DNA from: Culex pipiens pallens | Taxonomy: Eukaryota; Arthropoda; Insecta; Diptera; Culicidae | Direction of reading: 5' to 3' | Length of the DNA: 64,000 nt | NCBI RefSeq assembly: GCF_016801865.2 | Contig: NC_068938.1 | Span: 184,101,754 to 184,165,753, forward strand | Shown here: positions 10,652 to 22,863 of the stretch, in pieces | Position numbering within the stretch: position 1 is the stretch's first letter | How the letters are laid out: the number at the start of each line of letters is the position of its first letter | Notes under the pieces: generated by a model | Database searches by the model: none | Told to the model about the DNA's origin: nothing | What the model saw: the letters and a program-made list of their open reading frames with translations, nothing else | Position numbers and translations under genes: made by a program

Positions 10652-11831
10652 TAATTCTATCGACGATAATCTTAACTCCGATAATGGACGAAAATTCATT
10701 TTTAAAATCTTTCGACATTATTCAACAATATCATGTTAAATTTTCAATGCTTTCAATAAGAATATATTTTATGAAAATGTAGTAAGTTTCAAAGTATAAA
10801 TACTCAAAATTGTTCACAAAAAAACGATTTTTCAAAAATACTTAAATTTTAAAAATTCACAAAATTAAACAATGCGAAATTTTGTATGCTTTATACATTA
10901 ACATCTAAAATTTTCACAAAATAACTTATTTTTCAAAAGTACAAAAATTTTCATAATTTGCAATATAAGTATCAAACGAAGCGAAATATGTTATGCATTT
11001 TCGCTTTATTCTTTTTTTTCATGAAAAACTCGAATTTTTATAAAACACCGATTTTTTTTTAGAAATTTCTTACATTATTTGCATTAATCGCAATATGAAT
11101 ATGAAACGAAGCAACATTTGGAATACACTAAAAAATTTACAATATATTGTTTTTTTTTAAATACTCAAATTTCCATAATTTGCAATATGGGTTGATTTCA
11201 GTCCGTTTGATTCACATATTGCATTTTTGACAATGTGACTACTGTTAAAAACGGTATTTTGTGAAAATTTTAGTATTATACAAAAAAAAACTCTTATAAA
11301 GTAAAAATAAACATGTAAAATTTCTTTTCGTTTGATACCCATATTGCCAGTTATACAAATTTTAGTATTTTCAAAAAAAATCGTAAATTTTGTGAATATT
11401 TTAGCATTTAAAAAACTATTATAAAGTGCAAAAGTATACAATTTTTTTAAACTAAAATCGTACAGAATTTCGGTTTGTTTGATATTGCAAAACTAAAAAA
11501 ATGGTATATTAAAAAAATACGGTAATTATTTAAAAAATCGAAAAAAAACTCTATTAAAATTAAAATGCACACACATGTATACACATTTTGGCTTCGTTTG
11601 ATAACCATATTGGAATTTATGAAAATTTTAGTACATTCAGTATTTTGTGAACAATTTTGAGTGTTTATATTTTTATTTAGAACTTTGAAATTCCTACCGT
11701 TTCAAAAAAATATATTCTTACTGAAAGCATTGAAAATTTAACAGGATATGGTTGAATTTATCGATTTTAGAATGATTTTGAAATTGCGTTATCATCCGTT
11801 ATCGACGATAAGATTATCGCCGATAGAATTA
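10652..11831. mobile_element. 1.2 kb long inverted repeat (foldback-like)
   Basis: The left outer sequence TAATTCTATCGACGATAATC is mirrored on the right by GATTATCGCCGATAGAATTA. Moving inward, TTAAATTTTCAATGCTTTCA pairs with TGAAAGCATTGAAAATTTAA, and TACTCAAAATTGTTCACAAA pairs with TTTGTGAACAATTTTGAGTG. The centre is near 11240 and the arms are close to 590 bp with indels. Motifs such as GAAGCGAAATATG recur within each arm. No coding capacity was seen. Confidence 0.75.
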
Positions 11832-13440
11832 TCAAAATCACGATAACGATAACGGTAATGACCGTCCGATTTCGAAGTAAATTGCTCGATTAAATTAAAC
11901 AATACCTATTAAGTTTTCATTTAATTAATTTATTGTAGAACTATCAGCAAATCTTTTTAAAAGTAAAGTTCAATGTTTTAATAAGGTCTAAAATTTGAAC
12001 CAAAGCCAACAACTTCAAAAAATCAGATCTTATAAGTCAAATGGTGGCAAGATAGTATGAACATAACGAACTCAGAGATGATAGATTTAAACATACCTTT
12101 ATCAGACTTTTTAATATTAAATATCCAGAGCTTTTAATTTTTAAAGATGCAATAAGCTTTTGTCTTTCATATGTTTATAGGACCTTCTCAAAAAAAAAAA
12201 AAAAAAAACTATAGATATATTTTAGAGTTAATAAATACAAAATCCATCAAAAATGGATTGATGCATTTATGAATGGATATTTTTACCCCAATCATACACA
12301 AAAAAATCATGATAAACAAGTTTATTAAATAGTTAGCAATTTTTGTTAGCTATTATTGAAAAAAGTTTTTTGTCATATTTATGCTTTCTGTAGCAAACAA
12401 AAGTTGGATCACATTATGAAGCACACCCATTTCACAGCTAATCATAGTGTTTCCACTACTGCCACAATGACAATGAATCCACGGTTCGCTAATGGGCGGC
12501 ATGATTCAAAGGAAAATTGTTTTCACACCTAATACAGCTGCCACTTATTACCTGCACTCGGTGTGTCTCATAAATAGATGACAATCTAACCGGAGAAAAT
12601 TACCAACAAAGCCATCAGGCCGTCACTGTGAAATTACCGTCGTAATTCACTCCTAACTAAAAATAGTAGTTGGTTTACCATAACCACAATATAATTTGAA
12701 ATATGAAAACTTTATGGTGGTAAAGAACTCATGGGTAATGTGGGCCAAACGGCCGTTGTCCTCTCCGATGACCAACCAGCTAACCAAACGGGAAAGACCC
12801 GACCAAGATCACGTACACAGTGGTTCTTTTTCAGCGTGTACTGCGAACCACCTGGTTCCTGTTGTTCGTTTTGCGAGGAAAAATCGTTTATTTTTAAAAA
12901 CAATCTCTTTTATTACCAATTATTCTCAACACAAGATCAGAAGTGCAGCCTTTCTTCAGTCAATCTTTGTTGCAAAAAAGCGACTGCAAAAAATGAACCA
13001 GAAAACAAAAACAACAGGAAAAGTAATCAACCCAGAGACCGATATAGCGGATCAGCGAGCCGTTGTTGTTAAACAATCGTTACAACGCAATGGTCGTAAT
13101 CGAAATTCCGAAAAGAAAACACACACAAACACAAAAAAGAGTTGCATTCAGATGCATCACGAGCAAGAAAAAATGTAGATCGCGGCGCAAGATAGCATAA
13201 CATTCGATGGAAAACGAGCGAAAAAGAGAAAGAGTCGAAAAATCCATCATGGAATTGGCTTTGTTCAGGTTGTCTTTCCGCGATCCACGGAGATTGTTAT
13301 ATATGAGGGAAATGGACCTGGTTTTGGAATATTGTTTTAGCAATAATAGAAGTTGAATTTATTTTGTAATCACAGTACCGTGAGAGTTTTTGTGATGGAC
13401 CACTAAAAAATAAATTTATAAAAAACACCTAAATAAATAA
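11832..13440. other. Gene-free DNA with a unique, possibly regulatory core
   Basis: 11832-12400 is AT-rich and includes half of a short MITE near 12150-12215 (CTTTCATATGTTTATAGGAC, then poly-A). 12400-13340 is unique and less AT-rich, resembling conserved non-coding DNA. A 160-codon open frame at 12696-13178 is judged accidental. A TATA-like TTATATATGA lies at about 13296. No gene is supported. Confidence 0.4.
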
Positions 13441-13458
13441 AAACTTAAGATTACTAGT

Positions 13459-13685
13459 AAAACGAAGTTGACTTTATAGCTGTCGGCTATTGCTAGTACC
13501 AACCACTAGTGTCTTCCTTTTAAGTAGAAGGACTTCGCCGCCCTGGGCTCCTAAGTGTTTGAATACGGCACGGTGCCGAAAACCCATATTTACACTTAGA
13601 ATTTTAGAGCGCCCGCCGCGGGATTCGAACCAGCAACCTCTGGATTGTGAGTCCAGCGCGCGGTCTGATTGATCCACACGGGCGG
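13459..13685 (-). mobile_element. tRNA-derived SINE, with target-site duplications
   Basis: Read on the minus strand the element opens with a tRNA-like head: GCCCGTGTGGATC..., an anticodon arm CTGGA-CTCACAA-TCCAG, and a B box GGTTCGAATCC at the expected place. The acceptor ends GCCCG/CGGGC still pair. The tRNA-unrelated body follows and ends in GCCGACAGCTATAAAGTCAA. The flanks carry an identical 10-bp duplication, GATTACTAGT, at 13449-13458 and 13686-13695, proving insertion by target-primed retroposition. The loop reads CAC, so the progenitor may have been tRNA-Val. It is complete and about 227 bp. Confidence 0.9.
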
Positions 13686-13849
13686 GATTACTAGTGCAAC
13701 AAGTTAAAAACTTAGTTTTTTTTTATCTAACGATTTTTACTTAGAAAAAAATAGTATAGCATCGAGTTGAAAATAACATCTTTTGCAATTCTGGAAAACA
13801 CACATTGAAAAGAGTTTTTTTCAGTGAAACCTGTGTTCCCCGCTTGAAA

Positions 13850-14291
13850 CCCAAGCAGACGGTCAAAATTCATGCCATTTCATAACAAATATTGTTAAAA
13901 TAACAGAAAGTGTTAAGGATTCTTCATGAAAAATCTATTTTTGAGTAAGGGTTTAATAACAATTTATTTTATCATAACAAAATTTGTTATTGGTCTGATA
14001 TTGGTTGAAAGCCAAAACAACTTTGGAATAACATTTTTTGTTATGGAAAAATAACTCCAGCTATTATTGGGATGATCGGATTAGTTGTTAGAATAACAAA
14101 AAAATAATAACAAAGATTTGTTCGAATAATTACTAAAAATGTTATTAGTCTGTTATTACAATACCAATCCAATAACAAAAAAATCATAGCGACGAATAAC
14201 AAATCTTGTTATGAATAACATAAAATGTTATTGGCCTAGTATTTTCAAATATCAAAAAATGTTATTCCCAAGTTATTTCCGTCTGCTCGGG
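13850..14291. mobile_element. Hairpin MITE with CCCRAGCAGACGG ends, copy 1
   Basis: The ends CCCAAGCAGACGG and CCGTCTGCTCGGG are inverted repeats. The interior is a long imperfect palindrome made of AATAACAAAATTTGTTATTG-like words. A second copy with the same ends and interior is at 42801-43217. It is non-coding. Confidence 0.85.
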
Positions 14292-15386
14292 ATGCCATTT
14301 GCCGTCAAGATGAGTGTCAAACTCCAAAACAGTATATAAAATCATTTCGATACAAAATATGAATACTTAATTTATTCAACACTCAAACAAATGCTGAAAA
14401 GTAATTTTCAGTACTGTTGTTTTGGCGATGAAAAGTAGTACGTTTCGATATTCGAAAATTATGGAAAAAGTACCTAAGTAGTTTGAAATAATAAATTGTT
14501 AGAAGAATAATCCCAATATAAATCTTCACTGTTGCTTAGTCGCAATTAAAAAAAAAATCTAGAAATTTTCAGAACATTTTGAAACAACATTTTTTCAAAA
14601 TTGATCACTCATTTTAAAAAATCGAAAAACTGCAATTTATTATACAACTTTGAGTAGCCATTTGCCGAAAACGATCCACTTTAAACAAAATTTCAATAAA
14701 GTACTTCTGATTGCAAGTTTGATTTTACATTAAGGCCGTTGTAAACATTTTTCAAAGTTTATGTCCCCCCCCCCCTTCTGAAAAATTGATTCAAAAAATA
14801 AGGGGATAAAAAAATATGTTTTCATAAAACTGGAAAATTTCAATGGAAATAGAAGTCCAAACAACTCAAAACAATCTAAAATGCCTTTCCCTGCATTTAT
14901 AATCATATTTAGCTTGTTTGGGCTCGTTTAAAAATATTTTGAACTTTTTATGGAATTACAATGTTTAGAACCGCGAAAACTTTTTTCTCTAACAAAAATA
15001 AAATTTTCATCAATACTTAGAATTAGAATGGAAATTTGTGATTGCAAAACGCATTTTAAAATACTTTTTTCATTCAAATTTTGAAACCGTGGCCTGTAAT
15101 TCCAATTTTTTAACTTTTTTATTTTTTGGTTTGCAATTACCTTAACAATCAAGCCTTCGGACACCTAGTTTCGAGTACGAATCTCGCAATCGAGAATCAA
15201 TTAATGCTGTAGAGCGAATAATTTGATTTGATTTTTTTTAATGTTAATAAACTTTCAAAACTTTTCAAAAAGTTTTTTACTTTGAGAACTTTTCAACCAA
15301 AATCAGTTTGATTCCATTCATATTTGAATCGCATTTATAAGTTTACAAAAAAATAGATTAACCTGTCAACATCCCCCGGTCGATGG
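14292..15386. other. AT-rich stretch with a partial TAAGGCCG MITE
   Basis: From 14731 (TAAGGCCGTTGTAAACATTT) to about 15125 the sequence matches the element at 37747-38045, including GAATTACAATGTTTAGAACC / AAATTCCAATGTACAGCACC. The right terminal repeat is missing, so this copy is truncated. The rest of the interval shows nothing recognisable. Confidence 0.5.
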
Positions 15387-15801
15387 TACCGTAAGGCGGG
15401 GTGACAATTTTAATTTATTTTTGTTTTATTTTGCAACAAGGTTTGTCTTAAGATTGATATTTTTAAAACATGTACAACTGGGGCAGGAACACAAGACACA
15501 ATTTTGAAAAAAAAAGTTTTTCCATTTTGCAGTTGCTTTTTTGAACTCCGATTTTGATAGTGGCTTTGACTTTGGTGTGACTTTGAAAGTCATAGTTTTT
15601 TTTTTTTGTAAAATCGAATCTAAAGTGTGCAAATTTTGTTTTTTACGTCGAATATATCATTTCTTAGGTAGCTGGAAATGTTTTTAAGAAAAATAAATTT
15701 AGTTTACTAAGTTTGAATACTTTTCAACTAAATTCATATACATTTTAGAATATTGATTAAAATTTAGTTTATATATTTATATTGCAAATTAAACTGAATA
15801 C

Positions 15802-15956
15802 GGCTTCATCCATAAAGTACGTCACTCTAAAATCAGCCAATATTTACCCCCCCTCCCCCCCTTTGTCACGCTTTTCCTATACTTATAACACGCTATGTCA
15901 CATTTCTTCAGACCCCCCCTCACCCCTAGAGCGTAATATACTTTATGGATGACGCC
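15802..15956. mobile_element. GGCGTCATCC MITE, nested in copy A
   Basis: Ends GGCTTCATCCATAAAGTACG and TACTTTATGGATGACGCC, with the C-rich blocks of the family (CCCCCCTCCCCCCC). It is shorter than the copy at 1556-1747. Confidence 0.8.
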
Positions 15957-16312
15957 TGCTAAGCAAAAATGAAAAAAAAAAAACGCTTTTTATGAAATTT
16001 GTTCTATGGACAATGCCTAAAAATTTGAAGATATTTGAATTGTGTTCAATATACACATAAAATGTATTATTAAGAAACTAATTTTGCCTTCTCCTTGTAG
16101 AAAATTGTCCAATGAATCCAAAAATGCTTTCCATTTTCCGATTTGAACTAACTTTAAATAAGAAAATCATGACACTTTGAGACTATTTTCTTAATAATTA
16201 AAGTTTGCTAACCTTTTGAAATATTTAAAATCTTATAAAAACTTCTTACTTAAGTATTTTGAACTCTTCTCTACCACGGTCTGTATGATACCGTACCATT
16301 CTGTACTCTACA

Positions 16313-16538
16313 ACAGAAAAAAAAATGATGGTAATATTCATCAGGAAATGGTGACAGATTTTGTGTCCAAAAAATGATTAATTTTACCCCAGAAAATGAT
16401 GAATTTTCATCAGTTTTTGATGAATATTCATCAGGTTCACATTTTTACACATTTTTTGTGTAATATTACTCAAAAAAAGAGGTAATATTCAACCTACCAA
16501 ATTTTCAACATTCCAAAATTCAACTTTTTTTTTCTGTG
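16313..16538 (+). mobile_element. CACAGAAAAAA MITE, copy 1, nested in copy A
   Basis: It starts ACAGAAAAAAAAATGATGGT and ends in T-rich CTGTGT. The interior holds ATGGTGACAGATTTTGTG and a set of GATGAATATTCATCA palindromes. It matches 44025-44252 in the same orientation and 44391-44593 in reverse. Confidence 0.8.
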
Positions 16539-16779
16539 TATCTATCAAATTCACCCCGGTTTACGGTACGTAGTCCATTGCCTAATAGATCAAATCGAAC
16601 AGAACTGCTTTTTGGAAGATTTGAAATGTAAAAAGAATAAAGCTTTTAAGCATACTTTTTTTTTATTAAATACCTCTTTTTATCATTATTCATCTATTAA
16701 ATCCACTGACCAACAACAATGTTTTTTTTAAACTGTACTCCAAAGTGCACCTAATTGACCATGTACCTGTACCAAAGTG

Positions 16780-17714
16780 AAAGTAAACCGTACATCTCGC
16801 CTCAATTATTACTTTGAGTTACGCGATAGCCACACCGTCTTCTTCAATCCAAAAGAACCACCCATCGTTGCAATATTTGGTTTTATTTCGCATTTTTAAA
16901 ACCACCGATTTTACGCCGTTACGCCAACTTTTTTTTGTCTTTGCCCGTGTTCAACGCTGAGCTTGATTGTTGTTTTTATGTTTGTTTGCTTTTTTTCACA
17001 GATAACCAAAAAAGAGTGCACTGACCAACGACCAACAAAAAAGTGCACTAAACCATTCCGTCGTCGAGGAAGAGAAAAACATTCGCAGTTAACAAAGTAG
17101 AAGATCAATCAACAGTCCTACAACTCAACGCAGATTGTACGAGAGAGAGAGTCAGAGAGCAAGCGCGATCGTCAACAAAAGGGAAAACTCTTGCACGGGG
17201 TAGCTGCCCCTAATTTCGCCCCATCGGTCCATTTCGCACCACGCGAAAAAACACTTCAGTGGTGGCGTTTCAGCGCGGCGCTTCTCGGCGTTGCTCAGCG
17301 TTTGAAGAGAACGACCGCGTTGAGCGGCTCACGCTCAGGAGTTGTGCGTCGACTGTTGGCGCGAGCAGACCGCAGAAAACACGCTCAGACCGCGGTTCCG
17401 GGGCAGCGGTTCAAGTCACGCGCTCGCAAATTCTGTACTCTACCCCAAAGAAGGACTTGACTCGAGGTGATCAGGTCGACCCGGGGAAGAACCGGAGTGT
17501 TCAAGAGGTGATCGTCTTAGATCGTAGTTTAGATCGTGCTGGAGTGCCGACGAGGTCGGACGTGGTTCTTGAAGCAAATCTCTGAAGTGAACTCCGCGGT
17601 GTTCAGTGAAAGGAAACAGTGAACTTGGCCGTTGACGAAGATCTGCCTGGTGCGCCTGTCAGGGTCCTTTCGTCGATTGAACTCCGAGCGCCGGCGTAGA
17701 ATAATCGCTCAAAA
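16780..17714 (+). promoter_or_regulatory. Promoter region and 5' leader of the SLC22 gene
   Basis: The DNA becomes GC-rich from about 17100. GAGAGAGAGAGTCAGAGAG at 17141-17159 is a cluster of GAGA-factor-type sites, common at insect promoters. A possible 3' splice site (TGCTTTTTTTCACAG, near 17001) would let a distal exon join this leader. From about 17100 to 17714 I find no ATG at all in over 600 bases, which strongly favours the ATG at 17715 as the initiator. Apparent open frames in this leader begin only at TTG or GTG and are not genes. Confidence 0.6.
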
Positions 17715-17757
17715 ATGGCCGTCGATCACACGCTGGAGGAGCTGATGGGAATGCTGG
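17715..17757 (+). CDS. SLC22-family transporter, exon 1
   Basis: This 43-base coding exon reads MAVDHTLEELMGML plus the first base of a Gly codon, in a good initiation context (CAAAAATGG). It ends at CTGG|GTAAGT, a strong donor, in phase 1. It joins exactly to the acceptor at 30217-30218 to give ...EELMGMLGDFGRYQGFQ, the classic N-terminus of SLC22 proteins, where an acidic helix precedes a GxFGRYQ motif just before membrane segment 1. The first ATG of a leader otherwise free of ATGs supports the start. The intron is about 12.46 kb. Confidence 0.85.
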
Positions 17758-20000
17758 GTAAGTTAGGGGGTGACCTCAAATTAAGGGCCAGCTCAAAAGC
17801 AAGCAAATAATTTGAAATTGAAATCGTGCCGATCGGCCTGGTGATGTCGTGGAATAGTTTCTGGGTGGTTGACTAAGCGTGACTATTTGGAAGTTAAGCC
17901 TCAAGTTATTGCGAGCGCGCGTGCCCGCGATCATTAGTAAAGAGTGTGGAAGCAGGGTTGGCAAGGTCTGTGAGGATCGGAACACTTAAAAAATGCATTT
18001 GTGGGGAACGAGGTTGGCAACCGTCAGGTGAATGCTAATGTGAGGAGAGGGGTTTTTGGAGTTTAAGGCTGATGACTGAAAGTGAAATGTAGTGACGGTG
18101 ATAAATGGTGTTGACAGGGTAGTTTTGTTCAATTTATTCTGATTCAATTTACCTATTTTTAAACTCGCATTGAAGGTTTCTGTCGGGTCACGTGATTGGT
18201 AGTGCTGTTACATCACAACTCACTGCAACATTTGAATTGATAGTATTTTATTGATAAGCAAATTTGAGTGCAAAGTGGACACTAAGTATTATGCGATTGT
18301 AAAAAATCCTAAAAATAACTTTGAATTTACTTTTGCTTTTTTGCAAATGTCTGGCTTGATTTTGAAACATTGATGATTGATTACGAAATAAATTACACAT
18401 TTTTGAACACAAAATCTGTTAGGTGTAAAATAACCATAATTCTTCTACTGCCATACGTAGATATTTTTTTAAATCGAAGAATCATTATTTTTACAATGTT
18501 CATGAAAAAAAAAAGGTAAACGATCCCAAATACATAAAAATTAAACAAGAATTTTCTTCTGATTTTTTTCTCTATATTCAAAGCGGCCTCATGCTCAAAA
18601 GCTAGTCAGGCTTGAGTTCGAAAGAATGTAACACCGGTTGATTTTAAAACAAAGGATCACAATTTTTTAAAAGGCATTTGAAAGTCCTACCCATGGCTCT
18701 CACCAAATTGAAAATCTTGCAACCCTATCTAAAGTAAGATGCACTTGATTCATTTTCAATTAAAACATCAGATTATTTTCTGTAAATTGTTGTACAGAGC
18801 CTAAATGCGATCCGACACACCTTCAATAATTTGAATTTTTATTGCAATGTTTCGATTTTTTTGAGTTTTTACATTTTTTGATAAAAACGTAAACTTTTAT
18901 GCCTTTATGTCAAAACAAAAAGCGTCAAAACATGGTCCGAAATCCAACAAAAATTACTGCAAACTCATTTTGGCATAAATAGAGACTATTTGTTCTATTA
19001 GTTCAAAGTCATGGCCAAAAACACATGAAATAAGTAAAATCATTAATGATAAAAAAGTTCAAACAAAGAGTTCTACTTTCATTTTTTTGTGAAGATCAAG
19101 TCCAGTCCAGAGGCTAGTTTGGGTCGAAGAGTGTAACCATAAAGTTTAAAGATCTGATAATTTAATTGTATGAAATGACATCTTTGCTTACAAAGAAGGT
19201 ACCCCACAATTTCAATTTCTTTTTGATCAGTTTCTATTTGCACCATAATATTTTATTTTTTTTCAAAAAATATTTTGATACTATGAATGAGTATAAACGA
19301 AAAACATTTTTATAAATTCTATGGATTCAAATAACGCAGTCAATGGCAACTTTAATAAATACAAACACACAAACCTTTCCTCGCAATTTCAGCGTATCCA
19401 AAAAACTTGAGCCGCCAATTGAAACGAATTGAAAGGCATCCCCAAAATTATTAAGGCCGCTCAATTAAACCCAATTGATGGAAGGCGTGTCAGGCATTAG
19501 CAAAGAGGCCGACTATTGAAAAGTTTGGCGCCATTATTCGATGGTTCCTAGTTTTTTAGATGTAATATTATTTCTTAAGGAAGTTTAGGAAGAGTAGTTA
19601 GGGATATTTTTTTTTCTCCAATAAAACTTATTGTTTTACAGCAATTCCCCATGAAAACAGCATGAAAAAAAAACAATTTTACGTTACAAACCCCCCCTCC
19701 CCCTAAGGTGTCCACGTGGTTTATGGATGGTCCCTTAACAAGATTCCAAGATATGATTTTTTGAGAATAAAATCCGGGTTTTTCGACGCACTGCGCGCAT
19801 ATGCCGTTAAATTACGAAATTGGGAAAAAAAATTTTAAACTTTTTCACCAAAACAGTTTAAGTGAAAAACGTTGTTTGTTTTGCCGATTTCGCTACTAAT
19901 TTTAACCCCTTACAAACATTCAAGGGATCATTGTTGAGGATAGTTTGATGATCTTAGATGAAAATATTTTTAACAGCTGAATTTTCCAAACCAAGCTGCC
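17758..20000 (+). other. SLC22 intron 1, proximal part without recognised elements
   Basis: The first few hundred bases are unique; the remainder is AT-rich with no clear repeat until a C-rich fragment (CCCCCCCTCCCCCTAAGG...GTTTATGGATGGTCCC) at about 19686-19735, the end of a GGGACCATCC-type MITE. No gene was seen. Confidence 0.5.
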
Positions 20001-21220
20001 TTCACAATTCTAGATTACATTTTCAAAGGTTCTACCTGCACAGGAAACCCATGACACATAGGTTGTTTTGAATATTTACTCTAGAATTGGTCGAAATCTT
20101 GAAAATATCGATTTTTGGCAAAATTTGGGTCATATTTTGTGATTCTATGTAATGACATCATTTGAACCCTAGAAGCCCAAAACAAGACCATAATCTCTTA
20201 AAAAACATATAGTTGGACTCTTTTCGATTTTTTTATGGGATGCCACCAAATATTTTTCCCTTTGATTAAACATTTTCAATATTGAGTAAAACGAAAAAAT
20301 CCTCTGAGATCATCTGAAACACCTTAATAGTAAACCATGCTAATTTCCAACCAAGCCAACACTTCGCCGCCGTCGTGCTAACTTGTTGTACGTGCATTTT
20401 GGGCCTCGCAATGCCTCACCTTTTGACCTTTACAGATTCCCAAAATTCGATTTCAATCCTGAGATATTCCATAAAAACCGAAAAAACTCCGTGCATTTTT
20501 GTCACTTTTCATATGAAAGAAGTTTCAATCTTGTCGTGCTATCTTGACACAGCCTGAAAATTGATGTAAGTGCGACAATTGGCCAAAGAAATTTCAGGTC
20601 AGAATGCGTTTGACACAAGTACGAGCTTGACTACTGTAAACATTTGTAATTATAACTCTGGACTCCTGCAACTAAATTCAACAAAACTTTGGGGCAATGC
20701 ACAGAATGTTCAACCAAACAAAACGCGTTTGTTATTGTTTACATAGTGTGCTCTCGTTTTTTGTTTATTCAAGGTCAATCATTAAAACGCGTTTTTCTCG
20801 GAACGTCAAAAAGCGACGTACGAAGAAAGTACATCACACTTTGTCGGACCCCCCCCCCCATCTTGATTTTTTGTACAATCTAGATTAAATTTTCAAAAGG
20901 TCCTATCTGTATAGGAAACCCGTGACTCATATGTTGTTTTGATAATTTGCTTTAGCAATTGTTGCATGATTAATAAATGTAGGATTATTTTTTTATTCGG
21001 AGTTCAATCGAGGATTTATTATTTTTGCAGATTTTGTTTGGATTTTTTTTTTCATTTTTTTTTTTCAAAATATGATTTGAGCATATGAAATCAATTATCA
21101 AAAAGTCTGTTTCTTGAAACCTTGTATCGTGTTTCATTTATGAGTTAAGTTTATCAAACATTGAACTTTTTTTTAAATATATTTTAAGACTGAATTTTCA
21201 GTATTCAAGAGATAGTTTAG
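20000..21220. repeat. Dispersed repeat pair inside the SLC22 intron
   Basis: A block at about 20009-20100 (GTTCTACCTGCACAGGAAAC...TAGGTTGTTTTGAATATTT) recurs at 20873-20950. The sequence between about 20560 and 20830 (AATGCGTTTGACACAAGTACG ... AAACGCGTTTTTCTCGGAACG) recurs as its reverse complement at about 32220-32480, downstream of the gene. These are decayed mobile-element copies; terminal repeats were not identified. Confidence 0.5.
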
Positions 21221-21324
21221 CGTGACGTCACATTCTCACGGACACCCCCTCCCCTCTTGTCACACTTGTCACGCTTGTGACAACCCTCCGTCCCTTGAGG
21301 GTTACGTACTTTATGGATGACGCC
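21221..21324. mobile_element. Partial GGCGTCATCC MITE
   Basis: The right end ACGTACTTTATGGATGACGCC and the C-rich interior are present (GACACCCCCTCCCCTC). The left terminal repeat is missing, so this is a truncated copy. Confidence 0.65.
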
Positions 21325-22017
21325 TTATCATCAACTTATATAAAGACATCAAAGCACCAAAACACTTCAACCACAAACAATAATTTATATTGATGTACGA
21401 AATAAACAGTTAAATTCAAAGAAATTTCAAACTAAAAGAGTGTTATAATCATTATTTAGATCGAATGATTATTTCGTAAAACAATTTTTAAAAAACTTTC
21501 AAATCTTTTGATTCACTTTTAATTAGATCCATACACATTTGAAAATTTGTTTGGTGTAATATTAAATTAAATTTGATATTATTGCTTGAAACATATTTCA
21601 ATATTTTATTTTTCCATAGAAATATTGATTTATGGACTTTTTTTAACATCATTTTAACTCAATGCATTCTGTTTATAAACACTGTTTAAGTGTACAATTA
21701 TCCTATGCATGCCAAAGTATTTTAAGTCGTGAAAGTGTCCAAAGAACCTGAAAATGGAATTTGTTTCCCAATTTAAACTAATTTCAACAGAGAAAATCTT
21801 GTAACTAAGAGAGTATAAAATAAATGTATGCAGCAATAACTGTAGAATAATTGGGTCCTAAAATGATGCTTAGATTGCTGATATTATTGTTTACAGCGAC
21901 AAAGCTTATTTTCCTGATTACAATGACCCTTTGTAAGACCACAAAGAGTTTAAAATGGATTTTTAAATCAATTTGGAAAAATGAACCTCGCGGTCCTTCT
22001 TGACAGAAAAGTTCCTA

Positions 22018-22150
22018 CTTGACAGCTCGTTCCAAGGGAACCATAGTTGATCCATCGAAAAAATGTTGTCTTGTCAATATTTTTTTTTGCATTAAAATGA
22101 AAAAAAAATATCAGAAATGGTTTTTAATCGTGTTTTTTACCGTTGTACAT
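22018..22150. repeat. Dispersed repeat matching 38873-38980
   Basis: CTTGACAGCTCGTTCCAAGG...ACAGTTGATTC-type sequence followed by TTTTTTTTGCATTAAAATGA is shared with 38873-38980 in the same orientation. The type is unknown. Confidence 0.45.
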
Positions 22151-22473
22151 AAACATTGACATAGGCTTTGGTACCCAATTGAGACAATACCCGGACGGTG
22201 CATTTTATTTTTATTTGAGGTCAGTTTTTATTTGACTTTTCCTACACCCAAACGAAAAATATATCTCAAAATCTGCAACAGTGGATTTGCTGCAGAAAAT
22301 GTTATATTTTATTACATTTTTTGCAGCAAGCCCATAGCTCATTTTTGCCCGCGTGTAAACACGTCAGCGATCTGCATTTCTCACCAACACATAGAATGCT
22401 GGCGCGTCCCCGAGCAACACTATAGAGAGAACATTATGTTCGCGCTCTGTCCCTCACCTTTCATCAAGCGTCC

Positions 22474-22541
22474 ATGGCGCGGTGGTAGCGTGTCGGATCA
22501 GCAACCTAGAAGTTGATGGTTGAATCCTCGTTCTGATAAGA
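22474..22541 (+). mobile_element. tRNA-like SINE head
   Basis: CCATGGCGCGGTGGTAGCG resembles a pol III A box and GGTTGAATCC a B box at tRNA-like spacing, followed by poly-T. The cloverleaf is not intact. It is most likely a SINE fragment; flanking duplications were not found. Confidence 0.5.
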
Positions 22542-22863
22542 TTTTTTTTCTACAATACAATCAATCTGCCGTCGGTAATGTCGATAATTGTCGGTAACGG
22601 GCAAAAATGTCATACCCCTATATCGCAAAAAATGCATGAGGACAGTTTTCATGCAGATTCTGATATACTTTCATGCCGCCATGTATCACAATCATGCAAC
22701 CGCCGGTTGGGTGTTGACATCCTTCCGGATCGAATGCAACAAGAAGAATCAAGTTGAGAAGTTGAGTTTTCGCCGAGATACAGCCGATTGAAGTTGCATT
22801 TCCAACTTTTTTGACCCCGTTGGTGCTACAAGTGTAAACGCTTTATAGAAAATACAATTAAAA

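Larger units (their letters stand above)
15387..16568. mobile_element. TACCGTAAAMCGGGGTGA element, copy A, interrupted twice
   Basis: Left end TACCGTAAGGCGGGGTGAC and right end TCACCCCGGTTTACGGTA are inverted. The interior (GTTTGTCTTAAGATT...; CTCTACCACGGTCTGTATGA) matches copies B (26496-28739) and C (59464-62460). Copy A contains a GGCGTCATCC MITE (15802-15956) and a CACAGAAAA MITE (16313-16538). The copies begin and end in TA, as expected for a TA target duplication (Tc1/mariner-like). No transposase is present. Confidence 0.8.

Noticed and set aside
12696..13178. 160-codon open frame on the + strand
   Set aside because: No domain, no codon bias, lysine/asparagine-rich low-complexity end, overlapped by other equally long frames; no splice or promoter support.
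17191..17585. Two open frames of 89 and 108 codons in the SLC22 leader
   Set aside because: They begin at TTG and GTG, not ATG; the region has no ATG and is best read as 5' UTR.
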